Shown: one piece after another, positions 1 through 8,204 of the stretch
How the letters are laid out: each line of letters opens with the position of its first letter
How positions within the stretch are numbered: position 1 is the first letter of the stretch
NCBI GenBank assembly: GCA_039822785.1
Contig: JBCBMO010000001.1
Span: 310,001 to 374,000, forward strand
Direction of reading: 5' to 3'
Origin: Thermohalobaculum sp039822785
GTDB taxonomy: Bacteria; Pseudomonadota; Alphaproteobacteria; Rhodobacterales; Rhodobacteraceae
DNA: 64,000 bases
The notes under the pieces: model-generated
Databases searched by the model: none
What the model was told of the DNA's origin: nothing
What the model saw: the letters and a program-made list of their open reading frames with translations, nothing else
Position numbers and translations under genes: made by a program

Positions 1-2
1 CA

Positions 3-806
3 GAGGAGCGTGCCCAGCACTTTCTGACGGTTCCGCATGCGCTGCGGGCCATCGCGCGGCGGGCGCTGAAGGAAGAGGAAACCGCCGAGCTATGGTTCGT
101 CGATACGGACGGACCCATGGAGTCGGCCGAGCCCAACGGCCCTGCCCGCACGGTCGAACGCTCCGAGATCAAGACCTTCGGCGCGGCGCTCGACTTCTGC
201 CGGGGCCTCGGCGCCTTCGAGTTCCTCGATGTCTCGGGCGATTTCGACATGCTGCTGGTCTCGCCGATTGGCACCGGGCTCGATCCGATCACCATTGACC
301 TGTACCGCGGCTCGGTCGCGGTGCCGGCGATGCGCGGCGGCCGCGGGTCGGATCGCTTCGAAGGGGCGCTCTACGAGCTCCGCCGCAACGCCCATGACAA
401 CTCGACCGCGCGCAGCTATTTCGGCTCGGCCCGCCATGCGATGACCGCGGCCAAGGAAGAGGCCGTGCTCGCCTTCCGCTCGGCCGCGGAGGACAAGATC
501 CACGACTTCAACCGCGCCCTGGGCGATCGCGCGCTGCTCGGCCACCGTCTGGATGCGGTCATGGCGCTGGTCGCACGGCTGCGCACCGGCCTTGGCGACA
601 CGCTGGAGGGGATTTCGGAGGACGCCCGGATCACCGCCCTCGACTGGGCCGAGGCGGTGGAGAAAGGCGGCGACGAGGCCAAGGAACAGGCGCGGGCCTA
701 TGCCTCCCGCCGCCGGGCCAGCGCTGCCCGCGCCCATCGCGGCGCCGACGACGTGGAGCCGGTCTGCCCGCGCGGCGAGCTCTTCGCCTGGCGCAGCGCC
801 AGCTAA
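3..806 (+). CDS. Hypothetical protein, 5' end outside the window
   Basis: The frame is open from the first bases, so the N-terminus lies outside the window. About 267 residues are visible, ending at TAA 804-806. An internal ATG at 117 exists, but the coding pattern continues upstream without a stop. I do not recognise the family. The visible part is hydrophilic, with no membrane segment or signal. The first half looks like mixed alpha/beta (GDFDMLLVSPIG, DPITIDLYRG). The second half is rich in Ala, Arg and Glu and may be helical. It points toward the small minus-strand gene at 1021-1152, and the hairpin at 839-865 lies between them. No function is proposed. Confidence 0.75.
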   Translation, partial: EERAQHFLTVPHALRAIARRALKEEETAELWFVDTDGPMESAEPNGPARTVERSEIKTFGAALDFCRGLGAFEFLDVSGDFDMLLVSPIGTGLDPITIDLYRGSVAVPAMRGGRGSDRFEGALYELRRNAHDNSTARSYFGSARHAMTAAKEEAVLAFRSAAEDKIHDFNRALGDRALLGHRLDAVMALVARLRTGLGDTLEGISEDARITALDWAEAVEKGGDEAKEQARAYASRRRASAARAHRGADDVEPVCPRGELFAWRSAS

Positions 807-838
807 GGGGCCCCTACCCCCCAACCCGGAACGAAAAA

Positions 839-865
839 GACCGGTCCCCGCAAGGAGGACCGGTC
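839..865 (-). terminator. Rho-independent terminator of the small membrane-protein gene
   Basis: A perfect 9-bp inverted repeat (gaccggtcc at 839-847, ggaccggtc at 857-865) has a 9-nt loop. On the minus strand it is followed by five T residues (834-838 on the plus strand read aaaaa), the layout of an intrinsic terminator for transcription coming from 1021-1152. It may also stop plus-strand transcripts of the first gene, but no T tract follows on that side. Confidence 0.75.
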
Positions 866-1020
866 AGGAGGCGTACCCGTCGGGCTGGATCTCACGACGC
901 CGAGGGACAGGGGGGCGTGGAGACCGGGGTGGATGATCGCGTCGCGTGCCGGAGAGCGTGAGGGTGGATCCAGCAGTGCGTCGAGCGATGCCCTTCAGGG
1001 TCGCGGGCCTCGGGTCGCGC

Positions 1021-1152
1021 TCAGAACAGCGCGGGAAGGGTGAAACCGGCAAACACCATCACGCAGATGGCAAGGAGACCCGCCGCATCGCCAGCAGCCT
1101 CGGCCGGGGCACGGTGCAGGAACGAACGGGCCTTGGTCACGGCGGCTGTCAT
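1021..1152 (-). CDS. Small single-pass membrane protein (43 aa), putatively SOS-regulated
   Basis: This short frame starts at ATG 1152-1150 and stops at TGA 1023-1021. The ribosome binding site GGAGAA sits about 6 nt before the start. The product has a basic, polar first half (TKARSFLHRAPAEAAGD) and one hydrophobic segment from about residue 25 to 43, ending PALF, so it should be a one-pass inner-membrane protein. Upstream, just after the recG stop, is a GTTC-N7-GTTC motif, the form of LexA operator used by alphaproteobacteria. Downstream lies an intrinsic terminator, so it looks like a self-contained unit. By analogy with SidA of Caulobacter, a tiny SOS-induced membrane division inhibitor, it could act in the DNA-damage response. 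No sequence similarity to SidA is claimed. Confidence 0.72.
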   Translation of the reverse strand: MTAAVTKARSFLHRAPAEAAGDAAGLLAICVMVFAGFTLPALF

Positions 1153-1219
1153 GGCGGTTCTCCATCAACTCTCTCGCTTCGTTGATGGTATGTTCACCAT
1201 AAGTGCCGACGAGTCGCAA
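1153..1219 (-). promoter_or_regulatory. Leader of the small SOS gene, with a hairpin before the ribosome binding site
   Basis: On the minus strand a perfect 7-bp inverted repeat, CATCAAC/GTTGATG (plus-strand 1181-1187 and 1163-1169), ends right where the GGAGAA ribosome binding site begins. A hairpin there could limit access to the site. A weak -10-like TATGGT lies on the minus strand just downstream of the LexA-type box. A shorter inverted repeat, ATGGT/ACCAT, surrounds GAACAT beside it. Promoter assignment is tentative. Confidence 0.4.
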
Positions 1220-1234
1220 GAACATTATTGGAAC
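1220..1234 (-). promoter_or_regulatory. Candidate LexA operator (SOS box)
   Basis: The minus strand reads GTTC-CAATAAT-GTTC, equal to GAAC-N7-GAAC on the plus strand. This is the direct-repeat LexA box known from Rhodobacter, Sinorhizobium and other alphaproteobacteria. It lies 10 nt past the recG stop and about 70 nt before the start of the small membrane-protein gene, where it could overlap a promoter. With eight fixed bases, roughly one such motif is expected by chance in a window this size, so position is the main support. Confidence 0.6.
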
Positions 1235-1244
1235 ATTCGGCGCC

Positions 1245-3335
1245 TTAACCGGATTTCAGCATTTTGACGGAGGTTTCGCGGCCCTGGAGGTAGAGGAGGT
1301 GCCGCAGCGCCTCCCGACGTTCCTCCCCCATCCCCTCACGCACTGCGAGCAGCCGCCGGGCATCGTCATGGGCGATATCCATCAGGCGCCGGTCGACGTC
1401 CAGGTCGGCCACGCGAAAGCGCGGCAGCCCCGACTGGGCCGTGCCGATCAGATCGCCCGCGCCGCGCAATTCCAGGTCCTTCTCCGCGATGACGAAACCG
1501 TCCTCGGTGTCGCGCATGACCTGCAGGCGGGCGGTGGCGGTCTCACCCAGCGGCGGGGCATAGAGCAGCAGGCAGTGCGAGGCCCCTGCCCCGCGGCCGA
1601 CCCTGCCGCGCAACTGGTGGAGCTGCGCGAGGCCGAAACGGTCGGCCTGTTCGATGACCATGATGGTCGCTTCCGGCACATCGACGCCGACCTCGATCAC
1701 GGTCGTGGCGACCAGGACCTGCCGGCGGCCGTCCTGGAAGGCCGCCATTGCGCTGTCTTTCGCCTCCGACGGCATCTGACCGTGGATCAGCGCCACATGT
1801 TCGGCGCCGAGGCGGACCGCCAGATCCGCCGCGCGCGCCTCGGCCGCCACCAGGTCGCTGTCGCTGCGTTCCTCGACCAGCGGACAGACCCAATAGGCCC
1901 GCCGCCCCGCGGCCAGCGCTGCCTTGAGGCGGTCGATCACCGCCTCGACCCGCTCGGTCGAGATCAGGCGGGTGTCGATGGGCTGGCGTCCCGGCGGCTT
2001 CTCGTTCAGCACCGAGATGTCGAGATCGCCGTAGCCGGTCAGCGCCAGGGTCCGCGGGATCGGCGTGGCAGTCATGATGAGGAGATCGCAGCCCCGCGGG
2101 GCCTTGGCCGTCAGCTCCATGCGCTGGCGCACGCCGAAGCGGTGCTGCTCGTCGATCACCGCCAGCCGCAGGTCGGCGAAATCGACGTCCGCCGAGAACA
2201 GCGCATGGGTGCCAATGACGAACTGGGCTCGACCCTGGGCGATGGCCTCCAGCTTCTCGCGCCGCACGGTGCCCTTGTCGCGCCCGGTCAGCAGGGTGAG
2301 GTGCACCCCCACAGCCTCCGCGATCGGGGCGAGGCCCTTGGCGTGTTGGCGCGCCAGGATCTCGGTCGGGGCCATCAGCGCGCTCTGCCCACCGGCGGAG
2401 ATGGCGATCATCAGCGCCATCGTCGCGACCCAGGTCTTGCCCGCGCCCACGTCGCCCTGCAGCAGCCGCATCATCCGCTCCGGCGCCCCCATATCGGCCC
2501 GGATCTCCGCCAGAGCGCGGTCCTGCGCGCCGGTGGGCGCGTAGCCGAAGGCGCGGGCAGCCGCTTCGCTCAGCGGCGGGCCTTCGACAGTCACCTGCCC
2601 CTGCCCCCGGCGCATCTGGCTGCGGCCGAGTGCTAAGGCCAGCTGGTGCGACAGAAGCTCGTCATAGGCGAGGCGTTGGCGGGCCGGCGCCCCTGCCCCC
2701 AAACCGCCCGGCCCCTCCGGCAGATGCACCGCCGTGAGCGCGTCCTGCCAGCTCGGCCAGCCCTCGCGCTTGATCAGCGCCGGGTCGTGCCATTCGGGCA
2801 GCGGGGTCAGCGCCTCCAGCGCCTCGCGGATCGCGCGGCCAACCTGGCGCTGGCTGAGCCCCTCGGACAGTGGATAGACGGGCTCGAAAGGCGGGATTTC
2901 GGCGGCGTCTGCTTCGCTCAGCATGAAGTCCGGGTGCAGCATCTGCCAGCGGTCGTCGTAGCGGTCGAGCTTGCCTGAAACGACGCGGTGTTGGCCGATG
3001 GGCAGTTGCGCGGTGATCCAGTCGCTCTTGCCACGGAAGAAGACGAGCTCCAGCACCGTGCCGGCCGCAGCGAGGGTCGCGCGGTGGGGCACGCCTGGCC
3101 GGCGCGGGATCTGGTGGCCGGTGACCTCTCCCGCCATCGTCACCACCTGGCCCGGCAGCACGCCCGACAGCGTGTCGACCGGGCGGCGGTCGATGACCCC
3201 GGTCGGCATATGCATCAGCAGATCGTGCCGAGTCTCGATGCCAAGGCGGGAGAGCGCGCGCGTCGCCTGCGGCCCGATCCCCTTCAGCGTATCGACGCCT
3301 GCGAACAGCGGATTGAGAAGCTCTGACCGTGCCAT
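1245..3335 (-). CDS. recG: ATP-dependent DNA helicase RecG
   Basis: RecG (696 aa, normal family length) reverses stalled replication forks and processes branched recombination intermediates. An N-terminal wedge/OB region comes first. The helicase core follows, with Walker A GDVGAGKT at residues 294-301, the DEQH box at 395-398 (VIDEQHRFG) and MTATPIPRTLAL soon after. The C-terminal helicase motifs include RGRVGRG. The start at 3335 leaves 31 bp to the ligA stop, so ligA-recG is a likely operon reading leftward. The gene ends 10 nt before the LexA-type box, which serves the next small gene rather than recG. Confidence 0.97.
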   Translation of the reverse strand: MARSELLNPLFAGVDTLKGIGPQATRALSRLGIETRHDLLMHMPTGVIDRRPVDTLSGVLPGQVVTMAGEVTGHQIPRRPGVPHRATLAAAGTVLELVFFRGKSDWITAQLPIGQHRVVSGKLDRYDDRWQMLHPDFMLSEADAAEIPPFEPVYPLSEGLSQRQVGRAIREALEALTPLPEWHDPALIKREGWPSWQDALTAVHLPEGPGGLGAGAPARQRLAYDELLSHQLALALGRSQMRRGQGQVTVEGPPLSEAAARAFGYAPTGAQDRALAEIRADMGAPERMMRLLQGDVGAGKTWVATMALMIAISAGGQSALMAPTEILARQHAKGLAPIAEAVGVHLTLLTGRDKGTVRREKLEAIAQGRAQFVIGTHALFSADVDFADLRLAVIDEQHRFGVRQRMELTAKAPRGCDLLIMTATPIPRTLALTGYGDLDISVLNEKPPGRQPIDTRLISTERVEAVIDRLKAALAAGRRAYWVCPLVEERSDSDLVAAEARAADLAVRLGAEHVALIHGQMPSEAKDSAMAAFQDGRRQVLVATTVIEVGVDVPEATIMVIEQADRFGLAQLHQLRGRVGRGAGASHCLLLYAPPLGETATARLQVMRDTEDGFVIAEKDLELRGAGDLIGTAQSGLPRFRVADLDVDRRLMDIAHDDARRLLAVREGMGEERREALRHLLYLQGRETSVKMLKSG

Positions 3336-3366
3336 CAGGCGTATCTCGCCCGGGCGCCGTAAGTGG

Positions 3367-5505
3367 TCAATCGCCGATCAGGGCGAGCCAGGCGTCCTCA
3401 TCCATCGTCTCGACGCCCAGATCCTCGGCCTTTTTCAGCTTGGAGCCCGCGCCGGGGCCCGCCACCAGGATATCCGTCTTGGCGGAGACGCTGCCGGCAA
3501 CCTTGGCGCCCAGGCTCTCGGCCCGGGCCTTGGCCTCGTCGCGGCTCATGCGCTCCAGCTTGCCGGTGAAGACGACGGTCTTGCCGGCCACGGGGCTGTC
3601 GGTGGCGACGGGTGCGCTCTCCGGCTCCGGTTTCACATGAGCGATGAGCCGGGCGAGTGCCTCCCGGCTGTGGGCATCGGCGAAGAAGGCAATGACGGCA
3701 TCGGCCAGTGTCGCGCCCACTCCGTCGATGTCGAGGAGCGCGGCGCGCGCCTCCTCATCCTCCGCCGCCGCCACCATGGCGCGCTCAAACCGCTCCCAAT
3801 CGCCGTAGCTGCGGGCCAAGAGCTTGCCCGTCGTCTCGCCCACATGGCGGATCCCGAGGGCGAAGATGAAGCGGCCGAGGGGCACGGTCCGGCGCGCCTC
3901 GATCGCGGCAAAGAGGTTGTCTGCCGATTTCTGACCCCAGCCTTCGAGATTGGAAAGGCGCTGCAGTTCAGTGCCTTCAGACCCAAAGCGTGCTTGCAGC
4001 GTGAAGACGTCGGCGGGCTCTTTCACCCAGCCGAGGGTCCAGAAGGCCTCGATCTGCTTCGTGCCGATCCCCTCGATGTCCATGGCGCCGCGGCTGACGA
4101 AGTGCTTGAGCCGCTCCACCACCTGGGCGGGACAGGTGAACCCGTTGGTGCAGCGGCGCACGGCTTCGCCGGCCTCCCGCACCGCGGGGCTGCCGCAGGC
4201 GGGGCATCGATGCGGAAAGGCGTAAGGAACGGCGCCCTTGGGGCGGCGGGTGATGTCGACGTCGATCACCTTGGGGATCACGTCGCCGGCGCGGTAGATC
4301 GTGACGGTGTCGCCCACGCGCAGGTCGCGCCCCTCCCGGATCGGCTCGCCCTTGGCGCCGAGGCCGGCGACATAATCCTCGTTGTGCAGCGTCGCGTTGG
4401 AGACGACCACACCGCCCACGGTGACCGGGCGCAGCCGCGCGGTGGGGGTCAACGCGCCGGTGCGCCCGACCTGGATGTCGATCCCCTCCAGCACGGTCTG
4501 CGCCCGCTCCGCCGGGAACTTATGCGCGATCGCCCAGCGGGGTTGGTTCGAGCGAAACCCCATGCGGCGTTGCCAGTCCAGCCGGTCGAGTTTGTAGACC
4601 ACGCCGTCGATGTCATAGCCGAGCGACGCCCGCACCGCCTCGATCTCGCGGTAATGCGCGATGGCGGCGGCGATGTCGTCGACGCGCCGGGTCTCTGGGC
4701 AGACGGCGAAGCCGAAGGCACGGAACCGCTCCAAGGCGGCCCACTGTGTTTCGGCCAGGGGTTCGGACAGCTCGCCCCAGGCATAGGCGAAGAAGCGTAG
4801 CGGCCGGGCCGCCGTGATCGTGCTGTCGAGCTGGCGCAGCGAGCCCGCGGCGGCGTTGCGGGGGTTGGCGAAGATCTTTTGCCCCGCCTCGGCCTGGCGC
4901 GCGTTCATCGCGGTGAAGTCGGCTTGGGTCATATAGACCTCGCCGCGCACCTCCAGCACCGCGGGGGCGCCCTTGATGCGCTGGGGTATGTCGCCGATGG
5001 TGCGGGCGTTGGCGGTGACGTTCTCGCCCTCGGTACCGTCGCCGCGGGTCGCGGCCTCGACGAGCACGCCGTCCTCGTAGCGTAAGCTGAGCGACAGCCC
5101 GTCGATCTTGGGCTCGGCGACGTAGGCCACCGGCTCTTCGGCGGTGAGGGTGAGGAAGCGACGGATGCGGGCGTCGAACTCGGTCGCGTCCTCGTCCGAG
5201 AAGGCATTGCCGAGCGATAGCATCGAGACGCGGTGGCGGACCTTCGCGAACCCCTCCGCCGGGGCGGCGCCCACGGTCTGGGTCGGGCTGTCCGCCTGGA
5301 TGAGCGCGGGATGCGCGGCCTCCAGCGCGCGCAACCGCCGCTTCAGCGCGTCGTAGTCGGCGTCCGAGATCTCCGGCGTGTCGTCGCGGTGATAGGCCTC
5401 GTCATGGCGATGAAGCTCGGCTGAGAGGCGGGCGATCTCGGCCTCCGCCTCCTCCGGCGTCATGTCCGCGGCCGCTGTGCCCGTGCCCGTCGTCTCGCCG
5501 TCCAT
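3367..5505 (-). CDS. ligA: NAD-dependent DNA ligase LigA
   Basis: LigA seals nicks during replication and repair using NAD+. The 712-residue product has the full layout: an N-terminal Ia domain (YxxD-type residues near 38-52), the adenylation site KIDG with the nucleotide-accepting lysine at about residue 133, an OB fold, a four-cysteine zinc finger (CPAC...C...C), helix-hairpin-helix repeats and a C-terminal BRCT domain beginning near residue 630 (GKTVVFTGKLERMSR). The start ATG at 5505 follows GAGGAA. It is probably cotranscribed with recG. Nothing is missing. Confidence 0.97.
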   Translation of the reverse strand: MDGETTGTGTAAADMTPEEAEAEIARLSAELHRHDEAYHRDDTPEISDADYDALKRRLRALEAAHPALIQADSPTQTVGAAPAEGFAKVRHRVSMLSLGNAFSDEDATEFDARIRRFLTLTAEEPVAYVAEPKIDGLSLSLRYEDGVLVEAATRGDGTEGENVTANARTIGDIPQRIKGAPAVLEVRGEVYMTQADFTAMNARQAEAGQKIFANPRNAAAGSLRQLDSTITAARPLRFFAYAWGELSEPLAETQWAALERFRAFGFAVCPETRRVDDIAAAIAHYREIEAVRASLGYDIDGVVYKLDRLDWQRRMGFRSNQPRWAIAHKFPAERAQTVLEGIDIQVGRTGALTPTARLRPVTVGGVVVSNATLHNEDYVAGLGAKGEPIREGRDLRVGDTVTIYRAGDVIPKVIDVDITRRPKGAVPYAFPHRCPACGSPAVREAGEAVRRCTNGFTCPAQVVERLKHFVSRGAMDIEGIGTKQIEAFWTLGWVKEPADVFTLQARFGSEGTELQRLSNLEGWGQKSADNLFAAIEARRTVPLGRFIFALGIRHVGETTGKLLARSYGDWERFERAMVAAAEDEEARAALLDIDGVGATLADAVIAFFADAHSREALARLIAHVKPEPESAPVATDSPVAGKTVVFTGKLERMSRDEAKARAESLGAKVAGSVSAKTDILVAGPGAGSKLKKAEDLGVETMDEDAWLALIGD

Positions 5506-5564
5506 GCCTTCCTCGCCTTGGCCGTGACAGGGAAGGTGCAGGGTGGCGCGCCGCCGTCAACCCG

Positions 5565-5592
5565 GTTGACGTCAGCCCGTTGACGTCAGCCC
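5565..5592. repeat. 14-bp tandem duplication at a gene end
   Basis: The unit gttgacgtcagccc is repeated perfectly twice (5565-5578, 5579-5592). The second copy covers the stop codon of the secreted-protein gene on the minus strand. It looks like a local slippage duplication. Confidence 0.8.
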
Positions 5593-6563
5593 GGTGGCGC
5601 CATGCCGGCGGGCGGGCGGCAGAAGGCATCGCCGTGGTCGGAGAGGGAGGCCACCTTGTCGTGCTGTGCGCGCTTAAGCGTGATCCAGTAGACGCCCGCC
5701 ATGCGGTCCGCGGCCTCCGCCGCCACGGGCGAGGCATGGTCGATCCCGCCGGGCAAGGCCGCGCGGATGCTCGCGCTCAACTCGGCGCAGGTGTCCATGA
5801 CCCGGCGGCGCTGGCTGCGGGTCGCCTGGGCTAGCCACAAGCGGCCGCCGAAGACGTTGTCGCAACCCTCCGGCACCGCGAGCGCCAGGCCCCGCGCCAC
5901 CGCGTCGTCGAAGCGCGGGGCGTCCTGCGGCGAGAGCCCGTGCTTGAGGTACGGCAGCGCGGTGTTGTGGAGCGCGAAAGGGCCGTCGGGATTGGGCACC
6001 GTCACCCAGACATGCAGCATCGCCAGGCGTTTGCGCCCGTCCTCCCCGCCCGGAAAGCTGTTGTCGACCCAGCGGCGCCCCAGCCAGCGCAGGATCGGGC
6101 GATCCGCCAGGGCGCCGGCCAGGATCGTCTCCAGGTCATGGACATGCCAGTGGTCGGCCGAGCCGGTGAAGCCCTCGGGCATCGGCTCCCCCTCACCGAC
6201 GCGCACCACGAAGGCGACGCCGGTCAGCACAGGCTCACCCTCGATCCAGGTGTACATGAGGTTGTTCGGGCGGGTGAAATCGAGCGGCGTGTCGAGCGTG
6301 TAGTCGGGCCCCTCCGGATGGTTCCAGTGCTGGCCCACCATGGGCTCGTCACCGCCAAAGGCTCTCCAGCCCTCGGCCTTGGCGACCGCGATGTCGCGAT
6401 AGCGCTCGACCGCCTCAGCCACCAGCGCCAGCTCGGCCCGGGTCTGAACCAGTGTCTGGGCCGACAGCGGGCCATCCGCCGCCGACCCGCCATCCGCGGC
6501 GGTATTGAGGGGGGTGAGGACCGACCACAGAAACAGGGCCAGCCAGGATCCGTGTCGTCGCAT
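5586..6563 (-). CDS. Secreted protein with conserved His and Cys motifs (paralog 2)
   Basis: The family is not recognised. The start at 6563 (MRRHGSWLALFLW) is chosen because GGGAG lies 7 nt upstream; the ATG two codons earlier sits too close to it. The 325-residue product begins with a typical signal peptide. It shares one architecture with the gene upstream (6644-7603): RYRD...GW..FGG.EP, then VGQHWNH (His 79, 82), WHVHDLE (His 139, 141), LHVWVTVPNP.GPFA (His 184) and PYLKHGL, with three conserved cysteines in the C-terminal third. The clustered histidines suggest metal binding in the periplasm (inference). The gap of 80 nt and common direction suggest cotranscription with the paralog. Confidence 0.8.
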   Translation of the reverse strand: MRRHGSWLALFLWSVLTPLNTAADGGSAADGPLSAQTLVQTRAELALVAEAVERYRDIAVAKAEGWRAFGGDEPMVGQHWNHPEGPDYTLDTPLDFTRPNNLMYTWIEGEPVLTGVAFVVRVGEGEPMPEGFTGSADHWHVHDLETILAGALADRPILRWLGRRWVDNSFPGGEDGRKRLAMLHVWVTVPNPDGPFALHNTALPYLKHGLSPQDAPRFDDAVARGLALAVPEGCDNVFGGRLWLAQATRSQRRRVMDTCAELSASIRAALPGGIDHASPVAAEAADRMAGVYWITLKRAQHDKVASLSDHGDAFCRPPAGMAPPG

Positions 6564-6643
6564 GATCATGCTCCCGTGGCGCCAATGCTCTGCAGGATTA
6601 CGCTGCAGCGCGCCGGAACCGACGGCAAGGATAGCAGATTTGC

Positions 6644-7603
6644 CTAGGTCGCGGGCTCGCAGAAGGCGTTGCCGTGGTCGGCCATAGCACCGACGCGGGC
6701 GTGCTGATCGCGGTCGAGCGTGATCCAATAGAGGCTCGCCATGCGGTCCGCCGCCTCCTCCGCCACCGGGGCGGTGGTGTCGAGCCCGCCCCAGCGCAGC
6801 GCCTGGCGCACCTGCTGTGCAGCCGCCTCGCAGCCCTCCATCACGCGGCGGTACTGGGCGTTCGAGGCGCCGGAGACCAGGAGCCGCGGCCGGTAGGTCT
6901 GTTCACAGCCGCTGGGTGCCGCCAGCGCCAAGCCTCGTGCCACCGCCGCATCGCGGTCGGCGGCCAGCGCGGGGTTGAGCCCGTGCTTGAGATATCCCAG
7001 CGCCGGGTTTTGCAGGGCGAAGGGCCCCTCCGGGTTCTCCACCGTCACCCAGACATGCAGCATGGCGCGGCGGGTCCGCCCCTCTCGGCCCGCTGGGTGC
7101 AGGTAGTGCAGCCAGAACTTGGTCAGCCAGCGCACGATGGGCCGATCGGCCATGCCATTGGCGATGATCTCGTCCAGGTCATGCATATGCCATTCGTCGG
7201 CCGCGCCATCGAACCCCTCCGGCAGGGGCTCTCCCGCGCGCAGCATCACGCCGAAGGTCACGCCCGTCAGTACCATCTCGCCGTCGATCTTGGCGTACAT
7301 CAGGTTCGTAGGCCGGCCGAAATCGAGGGGCGTCTCGCTGGTGTAGACGGGGCTGTCGGCGTGGTGGAAGTGCTGGCCCACCAGCGGCTCCTCCCCGCCG
7401 AAGGGGAACCAGCCATCGGCCATCGCCGCGTCGAAGTCGCGATAGCGCGCGACGGCGGCCTGTACCTGGGCGATCTGCGCCCAGGCCGTTTCGGTGACCG
7501 GATGCGTTGACGCGCCAACCCTGGCGCCGTCGGCGAGGGCCGGAGGCGTCGTGAGCATGAGGGCAAAGCAGCCCCAGATAGCCCAACGGCAGACGGCGAT
7601 CAT
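6644..7603 (-). CDS. Secreted protein with conserved His and Cys motifs (paralog 1)
   Basis: This 319-residue product has a signal peptide (hydrophobic residues 8-20, likely cleavage after PALA at 24) and is the tandem paralog of the next gene. Shared landmarks are RYRDFD, GWFPFGGEEPLVGQHFHH (His 78, 80, 81), EWHMHDLDE (His 139, 141), MLHVWVTVENPEGPFALQN (His 183), YLKHGLN, and cysteines in PSGC, MEGC and AFCEP. The start at 7603 has GGGAG 7 nt upstream. I do not know the family. Fixed spacing of the histidines over two diverged copies argues for a real ligand site, perhaps for a metal or haem. The 150-bp gap to the divergent gene at 7752 leaves room for a promoter. Confidence 0.82.
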   Translation of the reverse strand: MIAVCRWAIWGCFALMLTTPPALADGARVGASTHPVTETAWAQIAQVQAAVARYRDFDAAMADGWFPFGGEEPLVGQHFHHADSPVYTSETPLDFGRPTNLMYAKIDGEMVLTGVTFGVMLRAGEPLPEGFDGAADEWHMHDLDEIIANGMADRPIVRWLTKFWLHYLHPAGREGRTRRAMLHVWVTVENPEGPFALQNPALGYLKHGLNPALAADRDAAVARGLALAAPSGCEQTYRPRLLVSGASNAQYRRVMEGCEAAAQQVRQALRWGGLDTTAPVAEEAADRMASLYWITLDRDQHARVGAMADHGNAFCEPAT

Positions 7604-7751
7604 GCATCGCTCCCTTCAGGTTCCGCCCAAGCGAAAGCGCGCCAGGACGATAGCGCGACAATCTGGGCAGGCGTACGGCAAAGCCCGCGTGGCAACCCGC
7701 CTACCCTGCCCCATCCCTTCCTGATACCTGCGGATGATGATGGAGGGTGCG

Positions 7752-8204
7752 ATGTTGATGGATCGTTTTCGTGACATCGCCGGTACCGTCGATCTGCTCG
7801 ACACCGCGACGGTGGCCGCGCGATTGGGCATCGCACTTGCGGATCGCAAGCTCGACCACCCAGGGCGCGACGAGTTCGACGGTCCGGGAGGGGGCGTCGT
7901 GCGGGCCGTGCTGCTGACCCAGTTTCCGCGGTCGACCAACGACGTGGCCTGGCTCGCCCTGCACTTCGTGATTGGCACCCCCAGGGAGGAGATCGCCCCG
8001 CTAGAACCGCTGATGGTGCGAGAAAACCTCGTATCGCATGTGCTTGACGTGCCGTTCGAGGGTGCGGCCGAGCTCGATTTCTGCCGATGGCGCGTCGGCC
8101 GCCATCTGTTCAGTCTAACCACGCGCGTCGAGGACGACGGCAGCCGGCTGTTGCTGGGCGCCTCGCTGGGGCAATTCCGCGACGATCAGCGCTGCATTCC
8201 TTAG
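7752..8204 (+). CDS. Conserved-looking hypothetical protein
   Basis: The 150-residue product is not recognised. ATG triplets occur at 7734, 7737, 7740, 7752 and 7758. The start at 7752 is preferred because GGAGG (7742-7746) lies 5 nt before it. The protein is soluble with balanced composition (RFRDIAGTVDLLDT, GVVRAVLLTQFP, ENLVSHVLDVPFEG), unlike the Arg/Ser-rich reading of the opposite strand. It ends face to face with prfB: its TAG (8202-8204) shares bases with the prfB TAA (8201-8203). No functional clue comes from the neighbours. Confidence 0.6.
   Translation: MLMDRFRDIAGTVDLLDTATVAARLGIALADRKLDHPGRDEFDGPGGGVVRAVLLTQFPRSTNDVAWLALHFVIGTPREEIAPLEPLMVRENLVSHVLDVPFEGAAELDFCRWRVGRHLFSLTTRVEDDGSRLLLGASLGQFRDDQRCIP

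Noticed and set aside
864..1052. 62-codon minus-strand frame overlapping the small SOS gene
   Set aside because: Pro/Arg-rich, overlaps the better 43-residue frame, and ends inside the terminator hairpin.
1203..2636. Long plus-strand frame opposite recG
   Set aside because: Antisense to a clear recG; composition (His, Arg, Gly, Ala rich) is the usual shadow in GC-rich DNA and shows no family motifs.
2971..4800. 609-codon plus-strand frame opposite ligA
   Set aside because: Shadow of ligA on the opposite strand, with no recognisable domains and no ribosome binding site logic.
7616..8122. 168-codon minus-strand frame opposite the gene at 7752-8204
   Set aside because: Ser/Arg/Pro-rich composition typical of an antisense shadow; the plus-strand frame has the better ribosome binding site and protein-like sequence.
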